64,000 nucleotides of DNA from Pseudomonadota bacterium (lineage in GTDB: Bacteria; Pseudomonadota; Gammaproteobacteria; Burkholderiales; Ferrovaceae): positions 1 through 64,000 of the forward strand of contig JAGWIJ010000001.1 in the NCBI GenBank assembly GCA_028873535.1, written 5' to 3'. The first letter of the stretch is position 1. Every line of letters begins with the position of its first letter. This document shows, one piece after another, positions 1 through 9,190 of the stretch. The notes beneath the pieces were generated by a model. That model was not told the DNA's origin. It ran no database searches and worked only from the letters and a program-made list of their open reading frames with translations. Both the position numbers and the translations under genes were made by a program.

Positions 1-468
1 GTGCTGCTGCCGCGCGCCGAACTCACACCGGGCGAAGCGCTGCCCGGCTGCAGCATTGCCGATCTCAAGCGCGCCGGCTACTCGCACAGCGTGCGGCCGT
101 CACCCGGCTACACGCGCCACCTGAAGCACGATCAGCTGGCGTCGGGCTACCAGGGACGCGGCCTGCGCTATTCCTGCGTCGAGGAGGACCACCTGATCCC
201 GATCGGCTGGTGCGGCAATCCGCAGTCGGCGCGCAATCTGTGGCCGCAACTGCGCGCCTCGTGCGGCGCGCCCGAAGGGCAGTCGGCCGAGGCCAAGGAC
301 GCCTGCGAATACCAGGGCTTCGCGCTGCTGCGCGCCGGCCAGCTCGAACTCGCCGAAGCCCAGCGCGGCGTGGCACAGAACTGGGTCAGCTACTGCCGCG
401 ACGTGGTCGCGCCCTTGGCCGAGAAATGGCATGTCGGCGCACCGCATGCGAACGGCGAAGCCGAGTAG
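1..468 (+). CDS. HNH-nuclease-like protein, possibly 5'-truncated
   Basis: The frame is open from the first base (a GTG), so the true start may lie upstream of the window. The 155 visible residues carry EEDHLIPIG at 61-69 followed by ARNLWPQL at 77-84. This resembles the D-H-L-(I/V)-P-L ... N-L-W-P core of a widespread small HNH-like nuclease family. Preceding residues (ADLKRAGYSHSVRPSPGYT, 20-38) fit the usual N-terminal part of that family. Several Cys are present (17, 59, 71, 88, 102, 133). The C-terminal half is not recognised. It converges on xylB with a 13-base gap. The family assignment rests on motif recall, and a nuclease activity is an inference. Confidence 0.6.
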   Translation: MLLPRAELTPGEALPGCSIADLKRAGYSHSVRPSPGYTRHLKHDQLASGYQGRGLRYSCVEEDHLIPIGWCGNPQSARNLWPQLRASCGAPEGQSAEAKDACEYQGFALLRAGQLELAEAQRGVAQNWVSYCRDVVAPLAEKWHVGAPHANGEAE

Positions 469-481
469 GGCAGCGCAGGCA

Positions 482-1903
482 TCAACCGCGATCGGACTCG
501 ATGCGCGCGCAATAGCGCAGATAGTCGGCTTCCAGCGCCGGGTCGGGCGCGCCGCCTGCCACCGGCACCAGCTGCGGTGCCATGGCGCGGACCGCGGCGA
601 GCGGCATGCCGTCGGCGACCGCACCCAGCAGGGCGGCGCCGCGCGCTGACGCGTCCGCACAATCCACCGCGTCGAGCGGTGTGGCCAGCACGGTGGCCAG
701 CAGCTGGCGCCATTCGGCATGCACTGAACCGCCACCCGCCAGGCGCAGACGCGCAGGCGCCAGTCCCTGCCGGCGCAGTGCGTCGAGCCCGGCGCGGATG
801 CTGAACGCCACGCCCTTGAACGCGGCACGCATCATGGCGCCAGCGTCGTCGTCGACGCCCAGGTCCGACCAGCTGGCGCGCAGCGCGGGGTCCATCCAGG
901 GCGTGCGCTCGCCGCTCAGGTGCGGCACGAACAGCGCACGGCTCGCGCCAGCCGCCGGCTGGAATGCGAGTTCATAGGCGCGCGGCCAGCTCAAGCCCAG
1001 CAGGCGCCGCACCCATTCGAGCGCGATGCCGCAGTTCTGCATCGCCGCCATCGCATACCAGCCGGGCAGATCTTCGCAACGCACCGCGCAGAAGGCATTG
1101 AGTGCCGGATCGGCTGGCGGCGCCTGCGCACACATGACCACCAGTTGTGCACCGGATCCGGTGGTGAGCTGGGCGTCGCCGGCATGGTAGAGCCCGCCGC
1201 CAAACGCCGCCGCTGCCGTGTCGCCGGCACCACACGCCACCGGAATGCCGGCCGCCAGGCCGAGCAGATTGGCGCTGGCAGTGGCCAGACCGCCCGCCGC
1301 GCTGGCTGACGCCAGCACCGGATTGAGGATGGCCGGTGTCAGGCCCAGGCCTGCCAGCAATTCAGCATCCCAATTGCCCGCGCGGTCGGCGAGCAAGGTG
1401 CCGCTGGCATCACTGGGCTCGCTGGTCGCGACGCCGGTGAGCCGCAGATGCAGCCAGTCCTTGGCCTGCATGACCAGGGTGCCGGCCGGCAAGCCATCGG
1501 GCTGCTGCACCTGCCAGGCCAGGATGGCGGCCGTCATGCCCGCGCTGAAAGGATTGCCGGTGCGTTCCAGCAAGTCCTGCGGCAATGCCGCGCGCAAGCC
1601 GGCGGCGCGCCGGTCCAGCCACAGGATGGCCGGACGCAACGGGCGCGACTGCGCGTCGCTGAACACCGCGCCGTGCATCTGTCCGGACAGGCCGATGGCG
1701 CGCACTTGCGCGCGCAGAGCGGCCGGCAGCTCCTGCACGCAAGCAGCCACAGCGGCCCACCACGCTTCCGGATCCGATTCGGCGCGATCGGGCGCCGGAT
1801 GGTGCACAGCATAGGGGCGCGAAGCCTGTGCCAGCGCAATGCCGCGGTCCGACAAGAGCAGTGCCTTGGCGGAAGAAGTGCCGAGATCGATACCGAGATA
1901 CAT
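482..1903 (-). CDS. xylB: Xylulokinase (FGGY carbohydrate kinase)
   Basis: Phosphorylates D-xylulose to xylulose 5-phosphate with ATP in the cytoplasm, feeding the pentose phosphate pathway. The 473 residues begin with the phosphate-binding motif GIDLGTSSAKA (residues 4-14). SGQMHG (about 78-83), the catalytic-Asp segment CGAGDTAAAAFGG and the C-terminal GGGSVHAEWRQLLA of the FGGY fold follow, and the length is normal. The start at 1903 was chosen over the longer frame because MYLGID is the family N-terminus and a GAGGA Shine-Dalgarno lies just upstream on the minus strand. No xylose isomerase or sugar transporter is next to it, so the substrate could be another ketopentose or a polyol-derived sugar. 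Confidence 0.85.
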   Translation of the reverse strand: MYLGIDLGTSSAKALLLSDRGIALAQASRPYAVHHPAPDRAESDPEAWWAAVAACVQELPAALRAQVRAIGLSGQMHGAVFSDAQSRPLRPAILWLDRRAAGLRAALPQDLLERTGNPFSAGMTAAILAWQVQQPDGLPAGTLVMQAKDWLHLRLTGVATSEPSDASGTLLADRAGNWDAELLAGLGLTPAILNPVLASASAAGGLATASANLLGLAAGIPVACGAGDTAAAAFGGGLYHAGDAQLTTGSGAQLVVMCAQAPPADPALNAFCAVRCEDLPGWYAMAAMQNCGIALEWVRRLLGLSWPRAYELAFQPAAGASRALFVPHLSGERTPWMDPALRASWSDLGVDDDAGAMMRAAFKGVAFSIRAGLDALRRQGLAPARLRLAGGGSVHAEWRQLLATVLATPLDAVDCADASARGAALLGAVADGMPLAAVRAMAPQLVPVAGGAPDPALEADYLRYCARIESDRG

Positions 1904-2010
1904 GCAAATGGTCCTCAGGAAAGCGGCCGCACGGCCGTTAAGTGGCGAGCCGGCGGCGTGCCCTGCCAAGCCAGCCGGCATTCCCCCGTCTGCAGTCAGC
2001 GAAGGCCGAA

Positions 2011-3351
2011 ATGTCCGAGTCTATCGACACGCAACCCCTGCGCAAGCCTATCTGGATACTCGGCGTCACTGCCCTGTTGGGTGTGCTGTTCGCGATCTAC
2101 TGTGGCCTGGCACTGGCGCAGGCCAGCGCGGTGTCAGCCGGCTTGGGACTCGCGGCCGCCCTGATCAATCTGGCTTTGCTGGGCGTGCTGGCGACGCTGC
2201 CCGGCCGGCCCCAGGACAGGTCTGCAGCCGCTGCGGAAAGTGACGCAACACTGGCGCACGCGGTCGCGGAGCAGCGCGAAGCGCTTGCCACCATCGCGCA
2301 GATCCTCAAGCTTCCGCCGGGCCGCTTCAATGACTTCATCGACCAGGCGCGCATGCTCGCCGCCGAGAATCGTGACCTGATCGAAGCGCAGCAGCATGGC
2401 GACGCCCAGGTGCAGGCGACACTGTTGCGCAACATGCATGCTGTCCACGACCAGGCACGCAGCCATCAATTCGGCAGGGTCACGGCGGCTGCGTTCCAGG
2501 CCGGGCAGGGCTACGAGCGGCTGGCAGCGGCGCCTCGCGCCGAGGGAGCGCCAGCGCAGTTGCTGACCGAACTTGCGGCGGTGGAGGACGCGCTGGCGCA
2601 CCTGGTAGGCATCAACCAGGAGACCCTGGGCCGTGGCGGCCGCGCCGGCGAGCATTTCACGCCGCGCGGTACCTTTGTGCCGGCGGAGCAACTCGCCGAA
2701 TTGCGCGAACTGGTGACAGTGTCCGGCTCCGGTCTTGCCGCCCGTCTGCATGATCTGGTCGGCGGCCTGGGTCTGATACCACTGGAACGCCTGGTGGGCG
2801 GCGCCGCGGATGCCCTGCCGGCACCGGCGCGCGAGCTGGGCAAGCCGATACCCCAGGTGCGCGTGCAGGACGTGACACCGGGATTCCACAGCGGCTTTGC
2901 CGATGCGTTGAAGCGCGCGCTGCTGCAGATCCTGCGCAACGCCCTTGAGCACGGCATCGAGACGCCGGAGCAGCGCAGCGCTGCCGGCAAGCGCCCGCAA
3001 GGCGTCATCGAGGTCAGCAGCCAGCGCGTCCATGATGGCTACGAAATCAGCATCCGCGACGATGGCCGTGGCCTGCCCATGCACGCCCTGCATCGGCGCG
3101 CGGTCGAAAACGGAGTCCTGGGCCCGGAAGCCTGTTCCCTGGCCGATGAAATCGCCGAGCGAATCTTCCGGCCGGGCATTTCGACCGCCGCGGCGGACCG
3201 CGGTGTCGGACTGGATGTGGTGCGCACCCTGTTGGAGGAGCAAGGCGCGTCCATCCTGGTGCTGCTCGACAAACCTCACGTCGAGCAGGCTTTCGCACCC
3301 TTCCGGCTGATGATCCGGGTTCCGGCGGCCGCCTGCGCACCCGCAGCCTGA
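2011..3351 (+). CDS. Membrane-bound CheA-like histidine-kinase ATPase protein
   Basis: Protein of 446 residues with two N-terminal membrane segments (about 13-35 and 42-63), a soluble middle region and a C-terminal ATPase resembling CheA P3-P4. The linker segment IPLERLVGG, the N box LRNALEHGIE (Asn310), the G1 box IRDDGRGL and the G2-like GVGLDVV are readable. There is no HPT (P1) domain with an H-x-x-K-G-G motif and no CheW-like P5 domain. It therefore cannot act as an ordinary CheA by itself. The start at 2011 (MSESID) is preceded by a weak purine-rich site; the frame is also open to 1942. It is divergent from xylB and isolated from the che genes. It probably serves as a kinase or ATPase partner for a separate HPT or receiver protein; the function is not known. 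Confidence 0.65.
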   Translation: MSESIDTQPLRKPIWILGVTALLGVLFAIYCGLALAQASAVSAGLGLAAALINLALLGVLATLPGRPQDRSAAAAESDATLAHAVAEQREALATIAQILKLPPGRFNDFIDQARMLAAENRDLIEAQQHGDAQVQATLLRNMHAVHDQARSHQFGRVTAAAFQAGQGYERLAAAPRAEGAPAQLLTELAAVEDALAHLVGINQETLGRGGRAGEHFTPRGTFVPAEQLAELRELVTVSGSGLAARLHDLVGGLGLIPLERLVGGAADALPAPARELGKPIPQVRVQDVTPGFHSGFADALKRALLQILRNALEHGIETPEQRSAAGKRPQGVIEVSSQRVHDGYEISIRDDGRGLPMHALHRRAVENGVLGPEACSLADEIAERIFRPGISTAAADRGVGLDVVRTLLEEQGASILVLLDKPHVEQAFAPFRLMIRVPAAACAPAA

Positions 3352-3383
3352 GGCGTGCGCCCGGCGGCTGCCCTCCTGCAGCT

Positions 3384-3668
3384 TCAGGGGCGGCTGGTGG
3401 TTCCGCGCGCGCGCGCCAGCATCAGTGTGCCGACCAGCCAGGCATTGCGCCATTCGACTCCACTCGGCCAGGGCTGGCGCCGCACCACGCGGTTCCACAG
3501 CAGCAGCAGGCCGCCGGCCGTGACAAAGCGCGTGCCGGTCTGCACGAAGGGCGGCACGCTGGGCAGCGCCAGCCGGATCGCATAGTAGGTCGAGCCCCAG
3601 ATGAACCAGGTCGCCAGCAGGCAGGCCAGGATCACGGCGGGACGGGTGCTGCCGGGCGCGGGCTTCAA
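3384..3668 (-). pseudogene. EamA/DMT-family transporter, truncated remnant
   Basis: The 94-residue frame starts like an EamA-family drug/metabolite exporter. It has a first membrane segment with ATWFIWGSTYYAIRLAL, then VPPFVQTGTRF and a second hydrophobic segment AGGLLLLW. Intact members have about ten membrane helices and near 300 residues. Here the similarity stops after LVGTLML, and a short unrelated tail runs to a stop 32 bases from the convergent CheA-like gene. The rest of the gene appears to have been deleted at that junction. No downstream fragment is seen on either strand. It is most likely non-functional. Confidence 0.7.
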
Positions 3669-3793
3669 GGTTGAGCGGGCGAATGAGAAGCAGACATGTC
3701 CAGCATTTTGCCCTGGATCAAGCCGATGTGCTGCGCTGCGGGTTACAGTGGCAATGAGCCGATCGGAGTCATCGGCAAGTGGAGGAATGTCAC

Positions 3794-4720
3794 GTGTTAT
3801 CCGCCTATGTCACGCATCCGGACTGCAGCCGTCACGAAATGGGTCGCGATCATCCCGAAAGCCCCGAGCGCCTTGGCGCCATCAATGACATGCTGCTGGT
3901 CAAGGGCCTGCTCGACTACATGATCCCTTACGATGCACCGCTGGCGACCGAGCAGGAGCTCGGTCGCGCACACACCCACCTGTACATCCGCGAGGTGCTG
4001 GCAATGGCCCCGAAGGAGGGTTATCTGCAGGTGGACCCGGATACGCGCATGAATCCCTGGACCGTGCCTGCCGCGCTGCGCGCGGCCGGTGCCGCGATCA
4101 AGGCCACCGACCTGGTGCTGGGCGGCAAGGTCAGTTCGGCCTTCTGCTGCGTCCGGCCGCCCGGCCACCACGCCGAGCGTGCCGCCACCATGGGATTCTG
4201 CTTTTTCAACAACGTCGCCGTCGGCATCCGCCACGCGCTGGACGTCTACAATCTGCGGCGCGTGGTGCTGGTCGATTTCGACGTGCACCACGGCAACGGC
4301 AGCGAAGACATCCTGGCCGATGACGACCGGGTGCTGATGTGCTCGATCTTCGAAAAGGGCCTGTACCCGTTCTGCGGCGAGAAGCCACGTGGCCGCAACA
4401 TGGTCAATGTACCCTTGGATCCGCGTTCGGGCAGTGAGGCCTTCCGCAAGGGGGTCACCGAGCACTGGCTGCCCGCCATCGACAGCTTCCAGCCCCAGCT
4501 GATCTACGTGTCCGCCGGCTTCGACGGCCACCGCGAAGACGACATGGGCAATCTGGGACTGGTCGAGGCGGACTACCTGTGGGTCACCCAGCAGCTGATG
4601 GCGCTGGCCAACCGCCATTGCCAGGGACGGGTGATCTCCTGTCTTGAAGGCGGCTACGTGCTGAGCTGTCTGGCACGTAGCGCGACCGCACACGTGCGCG
4701 CATTGATCGGAGCCGACTGA
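3794..4720 (+). CDS. Histone-deacetylase-family protein (AcuC/class II type)
   Basis: Zn-dependent deacetylase of 308 residues, probably acting on acetyl-lysine in proteins or on a small acetylated amine. All catalytic elements are visible: RPPGHHAE with His125/His126, DFDVHHGNG with zinc ligands Asp163 and His165, SAGFDGH with Asp244, and LEGGY with the transition-state Tyr288. The GTG at 3794 is chosen because a GGAGGA site ends 7 bases before it; a GTG at 3779 overlaps that site and is unlikely. The stop is 4 bases before the start of the Pat-type acetyltransferase, so the two are almost certainly co-transcribed. That pairing favours a role as the eraser of lysine acetylation. A polyamine-deacetylase role cannot be excluded. 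Confidence 0.85.
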   Translation: MLSAYVTHPDCSRHEMGRDHPESPERLGAINDMLLVKGLLDYMIPYDAPLATEQELGRAHTHLYIREVLAMAPKEGYLQVDPDTRMNPWTVPAALRAAGAAIKATDLVLGGKVSSAFCCVRPPGHHAERAATMGFCFFNNVAVGIRHALDVYNLRRVVLVDFDVHHGNGSEDILADDDRVLMCSIFEKGLYPFCGEKPRGRNMVNVPLDPRSGSEAFRKGVTEHWLPAIDSFQPQLIYVSAGFDGHREDDMGNLGLVEADYLWVTQQLMALANRHCQGRVISCLEGGYVLSCLARSATAHVRALIGAD

Positions 4721-4724
4721 AGGC

Positions 4725-7418
4725 ATGGAAAAGCACTACCTGAATCCCTTGTTCTGCCCGGAGTCGGTCCTGGTGTTCGCGGGCGACCACGAAAAGCCGG
4801 ATACGCTGACCGGTGCAGCGCGCAGCCTGCACGAATCGCTGCGCGCCCAGCACTTCGAGGGCAGCCTGCAGTTCCTCGACATCAGCACCAGCGGAACGCT
4901 GGCTGATCTGGCGCAGGCGCGCGCGGATCTGGCGATCATCGCCCTGCCGCACAAGGAGATTCCGTCCGCGCTGGAAATCGCGGGACGCATTGCGTGCCGC
5001 GCCGCACTGGTGCTGTCGGGCGGCATGACGGCGGAGCGCACCCAGGATCTGGCAAAGATCGCGCGCCACGAGAACATGCACCTGCTGGGCCCCAACTGCA
5101 TGGGTTTCCAGCGCCCGGCGCTGCGGCTCAATGCCAGCAATCTGGGGCCGCTGGCCAGGCCCGGATCGCTCGCACTGGTCTCGCAGTCGGGCGCGCTGAC
5201 CGCCTCGATGCTGGACTGGGCGAGCAACAACTCGGTCGGCTTTTCCTCGGTGGTGTCGCTCGGGCCCGGTTCGCCGGTGGATATCGCCCAGGTGCTGGAT
5301 TTCCTGGCCAACGATCCGCGCACCGACAGCATCATCGTCTACCTCGAAGGCATCGCCAACGCGCGCCGCTTCATGAGCGCACTGCGCTCCGCCGCCAATG
5401 CCAAGCCAGTGGTGGTGCTCAAGGCCGGCCGCCGGCCGGCCGGCAATCGGGCGGCCCAGACCCACAGCGGCGCGATTGTCGGCAGCGACGACGTCTTCGA
5501 AGCGGCGCTGCGTCGCGCCGGTGCGGTGCGCGTGCGTTCCTTTGTCGAACTGTTCTCGGCCGCGAAGTGCCTGGCTTCGCGCTATCGCCCGGTAGGACGC
5601 CGGCTGGCCATCGTCACCAATGGCGGCGGACCGGGCGTGCTGGCCGCCGACTGGGTCAACGAAATCGGCCTGCAGTTGGGCGTGCTCTCGGCCGAGACGC
5701 GCAGCAAACTGCAGCCGCACCTGCCGGTGCATGCGTCCCTCACCGATCTGATCGACCTGTCCGAGGAAGCGGATGCCGATCACTACCACCTCGCCATCGA
5801 AGCGGCCGCGCACGATCCCGGAGTCGATGGCGTGCTGGCGATCCATTCGCCCAAGGGCCACGTCGACTCGCAGGGCATCGCACGCGCGCTGCTCGACACC
5901 AAGGCGCGCCAGGGCAAGCCGCTGCTCGCGTGCTGGATGGGCGATGCCACCGTGGTCAGTGGCCGGGCGCTGCTCAGCGAAGGCGGCGTGCCGACCTTCC
6001 GCACCCCCGAAGCGGCGGTCGGCGCCTTCGGCAACATCGCGTCCTTCTACCAGAACCAGCGACTGCTGCAGCAAACGCCGCCGCCGCTGTCGACGCTGGC
6101 CAAGCCCGATATCGAGGGCGCACGTCTGGTGATCGAGAGCGTGCTCGCGGAGCGCCGCAAGGTGCTCACCGAAATGGAATCGAAGACGCTGCTGTCCTCC
6201 TTCCATATCCCCGTCACGCGCACCATCGTGGCGCGCAGCGCCAACGAAGCCATGATGATCGCCACCCAGCTGGGCTTTCCGGTGGCGCTCAAGATCGATT
6301 CGCCCGACATCAGCCACAAGTCCGACGTGCAGGGCGTGGCGCTCAACATCATCAGCGGTGCCGGCGTGCGCGACACCTACAACGACCTGATCGAGCGCGT
6401 CACGCATGCGCTGCCCAATGCGCGCATCAACGGCGTTGCCGTGCAGAAGATGGCGCGCTCGCGGCGCGGACGCGAGATCTACATCGGACTCGTCACCGAC
6501 GACCCCTTCGGACCGGTCATCGCCTTCGGCGCTGGCGGCACCATGATCGAACTCATGAACGACCGCGCCATGGAACTGCCGCCGCTCAACCAGTTCCTGG
6601 CGCGCCGCCTGATCGAACGTGCCAGGGTGGCCGAAACCCTGGGCGAATGGCGCGGTGCCACGGCCGCCAATGTGGACGCGCTCGAGCAGATCCTGCTGCG
6701 CGTGTCCGAAATGGTGTGCGAACTGCCGCAGCTGCGCGAGATGGACATCAATCCCCTGATCGTCGACGAGGAGGGCGCTGTCGCGGTCGATGCGCGCATT
6801 GTCATCGATCACGCCGCCACCCCGGCCGCTGGCATGCTGTCCACCTACAACCACCTGGCGATCCTGCCTTACCCGGCACGCTACGAGCAGGCCTGGCCGC
6901 TGCGCGGCGGTGGCGAGTACACGGTGCGCCCGGTGCACCCCGACGATGCCGAGATGCTGCAGGACTTCGTGCAGGGTCTGTCGCCGGAAAGCCGCTATTT
7001 CCGGTTCGTGTCGGCCCTGACCGAACTGCCGGCGTCGATGCTGGCGCGCTTCACGCTGATCGACTACGACCGCGAGATGGCGCTGGTGGCCGTGCAGAAG
7101 CAGCGCGAAACGCGCGCCGACGGCGAGGTGGTCGAACGCAGCCGCATCATCGGCGTGTCGCGCTATGTGACCAACCCGGACCAGACCAGCTGCGAGTTCG
7201 CGCTGGTGGTGGCCGACGAACTCAAGGGCAGGGGACTGGGCTCGCGGCTGATGGAGTCGATCATGGAGGTGGCGCGCGAGCGCGGCCTGGCCGAGATCGA
7301 CGGCCTGGTGCTGAAGAACAATCCCAACATGCTGAAGCTGATGCGCGACCTGGGATTCATGGTCAAGAGCTACGCCGAGGATCCGGATTTCATGCTGGTG
7401 ACGCGCAGTCTGCAGTAG
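4725..7418 (+). CDS. Pat-type protein acetyltransferase (acyl-CoA synthetase-like/GNAT fusion)
   Basis: Protein of 897 residues with the layout of bacterial Pat/YfiQ enzymes. These acetylate lysines of acyl-CoA synthetases and other proteins with acetyl-CoA. In order: a CoA-binding Rossmann domain (about 10-130, with LGPNCMGF), a succinyl-CoA-ligase-like region (about 150-300), an ATP-grasp domain (about 480-700, with ALKIDSPDISHKSDVQGV) and a C-terminal GNAT domain (about 725-890, with DELKGRGLGSRLMESIM as the acetyl-CoA loop). His247 in THSGAIVGSD sits where NDP-forming synthetases have the phosphorylated His, which some Pat enzymes have lost. Residual synthetase activity is therefore conceivable. 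ATG at 4725 starts 4 bases after the deacetylase stop. Confidence 0.85.
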   Translation: MEKHYLNPLFCPESVLVFAGDHEKPDTLTGAARSLHESLRAQHFEGSLQFLDISTSGTLADLAQARADLAIIALPHKEIPSALEIAGRIACRAALVLSGGMTAERTQDLAKIARHENMHLLGPNCMGFQRPALRLNASNLGPLARPGSLALVSQSGALTASMLDWASNNSVGFSSVVSLGPGSPVDIAQVLDFLANDPRTDSIIVYLEGIANARRFMSALRSAANAKPVVVLKAGRRPAGNRAAQTHSGAIVGSDDVFEAALRRAGAVRVRSFVELFSAAKCLASRYRPVGRRLAIVTNGGGPGVLAADWVNEIGLQLGVLSAETRSKLQPHLPVHASLTDLIDLSEEADADHYHLAIEAAAHDPGVDGVLAIHSPKGHVDSQGIARALLDTKARQGKPLLACWMGDATVVSGRALLSEGGVPTFRTPEAAVGAFGNIASFYQNQRLLQQTPPPLSTLAKPDIEGARLVIESVLAERRKVLTEMESKTLLSSFHIPVTRTIVARSANEAMMIATQLGFPVALKIDSPDISHKSDVQGVALNIISGAGVRDTYNDLIERVTHALPNARINGVAVQKMARSRRGREIYIGLVTDDPFGPVIAFGAGGTMIELMNDRAMELPPLNQFLARRLIERARVAETLGEWRGATAANVDALEQILLRVSEMVCELPQLREMDINPLIVDEEGAVAVDARIVIDHAATPAAGMLSTYNHLAILPYPARYEQAWPLRGGGEYTVRPVHPDDAEMLQDFVQGLSPESRYFRFVSALTELPASMLARFTLIDYDREMALVAVQKQRETRADGEVVERSRIIGVSRYVTNPDQTSCEFALVVADELKGRGLGSRLMESIMEVARERGLAEIDGLVLKNNPNMLKLMRDLGFMVKSYAEDPDFMLVTRSLQ

Positions 7419-7566
7419 CCGGCCGTGCGGCACGATGGTGGCGTCGAATGCGCCATGCCGTCACATCCGCTGACACTTCTCCGTAGCGTGCCGCGCCCAG
7501 AATGGAAACCCGACGGGTGTTTTCCCGGTCACTGCTGCAGTGCAAACCCCTTTGCGGAGATCGACC

Positions 7567-8307
7567 ATGACGGCAGCTGAAGTCCGGGCACGCGCCTTTG
7601 CCATGCCCCTCCACAGTCCGGCGTTCCCGCCCGGCCCCTATCGTTTTGTCGACCGCGAATACCTCATCATCAGCTACCGCACCGACCCCGAACGCCTGCG
7701 TGCGCTGATTCCGGCGCCGCTGGAACTGGTCGAACCGGTGGTCAAGTACGAGTTCATCAACATGCCGGACTCCACCGGTTTCGGCCACTATTGCGAATCC
7801 GGGCAGGTGATCCCGGTGCGCTTCGGCGCGGAGCAGGGCGGTTTCGTGCTCTCGATGTACCTGAACGACCATCCGCCGATTGCCGCCGGCCGCGAGCTGT
7901 GGGGCTTTCCCAAAAAGCTCGGCCAGCCGGAACTGCGCGTGCACATGGATACCCTGATGGGCACGCTGGACTACAGCGACTTCCGCGTCGCCACCGGCAC
8001 CATGGGGTTCAAGCACCAGACCCTCGATGCTGCCAAGGTGCTGGCATCGATGGCCGCACCGAGCTACCTGCTCAAGATCGTGCCGCATGTCGATGGCAGC
8101 CCGCGCATCTGCGAACTGGTGCGCTACTGTCTGAGCGACATCACCATCAAGGGCGCCTGGACCGGCCCAGGTGCGCTCGACCTGCACAGCCACGCGCTGG
8201 CGCCGGTGGCCGACCTGCCGGTGCTGGAAGTGCTGTCTGCCGTGCACATCCTGGCCGATCTCACGCTGCCGCTGGGCACTGTCATCCACGATTATCTGGC
8301 CGCCTGA
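7567..8307 (+). CDS. adc: Acetoacetate decarboxylase family protein
   Basis: Predicted to convert acetoacetate to acetone and CO2 through a lysine Schiff base. The 246 residues show the family core: [11 protein letters not shown] near the N-terminus, then [14 protein letters not shown] holding the candidate Schiff-base lysine (Lys116 or Lys117) with its pKa-perturbing neighbour, as in clostridial ADC. The length matches the family. ATG 7567 has a GGAGA site 6-7 bases upstream; an upstream frame extension to 7540 lacks one. The 3-hydroxybutyrate dehydrogenase starts 27 bases downstream, so the pair forms an operon around acetoacetate. This supports a real decarboxylase rather than one of the distant cyclase or aldolase-dehydratase members of the family. 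Confidence 0.85.
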   Translation: MTAAEVRARAFAMPLHSPAFPPGPYRFVDREYLIISYRTDPERLRALIPAPLELVEPVVKYEFINMPDSTGFGHYCESGQVIPVRFGAEQGGFVLSMYLNDHPPIAAGRELWGFPKKLGQPELRVHMDTLMGTLDYSDFRVATGTMGFKHQTLDAAKVLASMAAPSYLLKIVPHVDGSPRICELVRYCLSDITIKGAWTGPGALDLHSHALAPVADLPVLEVLSAVHILADLTLPLGTVIHDYLAA

Positions 8308-8334
8308 ACGCGGCCCCATCCAAGGAGATTCCCC

Positions 8335-9117
8335 ATGCAACTCAAGGACAAGGTCGCCATCATCACCGGATCGGCCAGCGGCATCGGCAAGGAGATCGCC
8401 ATCGAATACGCGCGCGAAGGCGCCAAGGTCGTGATCGCCGACCTGTCGCTGGAAGCGGCCACCGCGACCGCCGCGGAGATCACGCAAAGCGGTGGTACGG
8501 CCATGGCCGTGGCCATGAACGTCACCGACGAAGCCCAGGTGGATGCCGGTGTCGCCCAGGTGGTGGCGCAATTCGGCGGCGTCGACGTGCTGATCAGCAA
8601 CGCCGGCATCCAGATCATCAGCGCCATCGTCGACTTCAAGTTCGAGGACTGGCGCAAGCTGACCGCCATCCATCTCGACGGCGCCTTCCTGACCACGCGT
8701 GCCTGCATGCGCGCCATGGTGGCCGGCAAGCGCGGCGGCTCGATCATCTACATGGGCTCGGTGCATTCGCACGAGGCCTCGCCGCTGAAGGCGCCGTATG
8801 TCACCGCCAAGCACGGCCTGCTCGGTCTGGCCAAGGTGGTGGCCAAGGAGGGCGCCAAGGACGGCATCCGCGCCAATGTGATCTGCCCGGGGTTCGTGCG
8901 CACGCCGCTGGTCGACAAGCAGATTCCGGAGCAGTCCAAGGCGCTGGGCATCAGCGAGGCCGACGTGATCCGCACCGTCATGCTGAAGGACACCGTCGAC
9001 GGCGAGTTCACCACCGTGCAGGACGTGGCGCAGACGGCCGTGTTCCTGGCGGCCTTCCCGACCAATGCGCTGACCGGACAATCGATCACCGTCAGCCACG
9101 GCTGGCACATGCAGTAG
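8335..9117 (+). CDS. bdhA: 3-hydroxybutyrate dehydrogenase (SDR family)
   Basis: NAD-dependent short-chain dehydrogenase interconverting (R)-3-hydroxybutyrate and acetoacetate, usually in polyhydroxybutyrate turnover. The 260 residues contain the dinucleotide motif TGSASGIG (10-17), NAG near 90, catalytic Ser142, Tyr155 and Lys159 (Y-V-T-A-K), and the [11 protein letters not shown] segment typical of 3-hydroxybutyrate dehydrogenases. An AAGGAG site precedes the ATG. It follows acetoacetate decarboxylase in the same transcription unit. Together they would take hydroxybutyrate to acetoacetate and then acetone. No PHB synthase or depolymerase gene is in the window. Confidence 0.9.
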   Translation: MQLKDKVAIITGSASGIGKEIAIEYAREGAKVVIADLSLEAATATAAEITQSGGTAMAVAMNVTDEAQVDAGVAQVVAQFGGVDVLISNAGIQIISAIVDFKFEDWRKLTAIHLDGAFLTTRACMRAMVAGKRGGSIIYMGSVHSHEASPLKAPYVTAKHGLLGLAKVVAKEGAKDGIRANVICPGFVRTPLVDKQIPEQSKALGISEADVIRTVMLKDTVDGEFTTVQDVAQTAVFLAAFPTNALTGQSITVSHGWHMQ

Positions 9118-9190
9118 GACAAGCCTTCGGTCGCATTTACAGACAGGGCAGGGCGGCGGCAGCATGTCGTGAATCCTCCGGAGGTGTGTC

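Noticed and set aside
4584-7433. 949-codon minus-strand open frame
   Set aside because: It lies opposite the Pat-type gene, its translation is His/Gln/Arg-rich without domains, and it arises from GC-rich codon bias.
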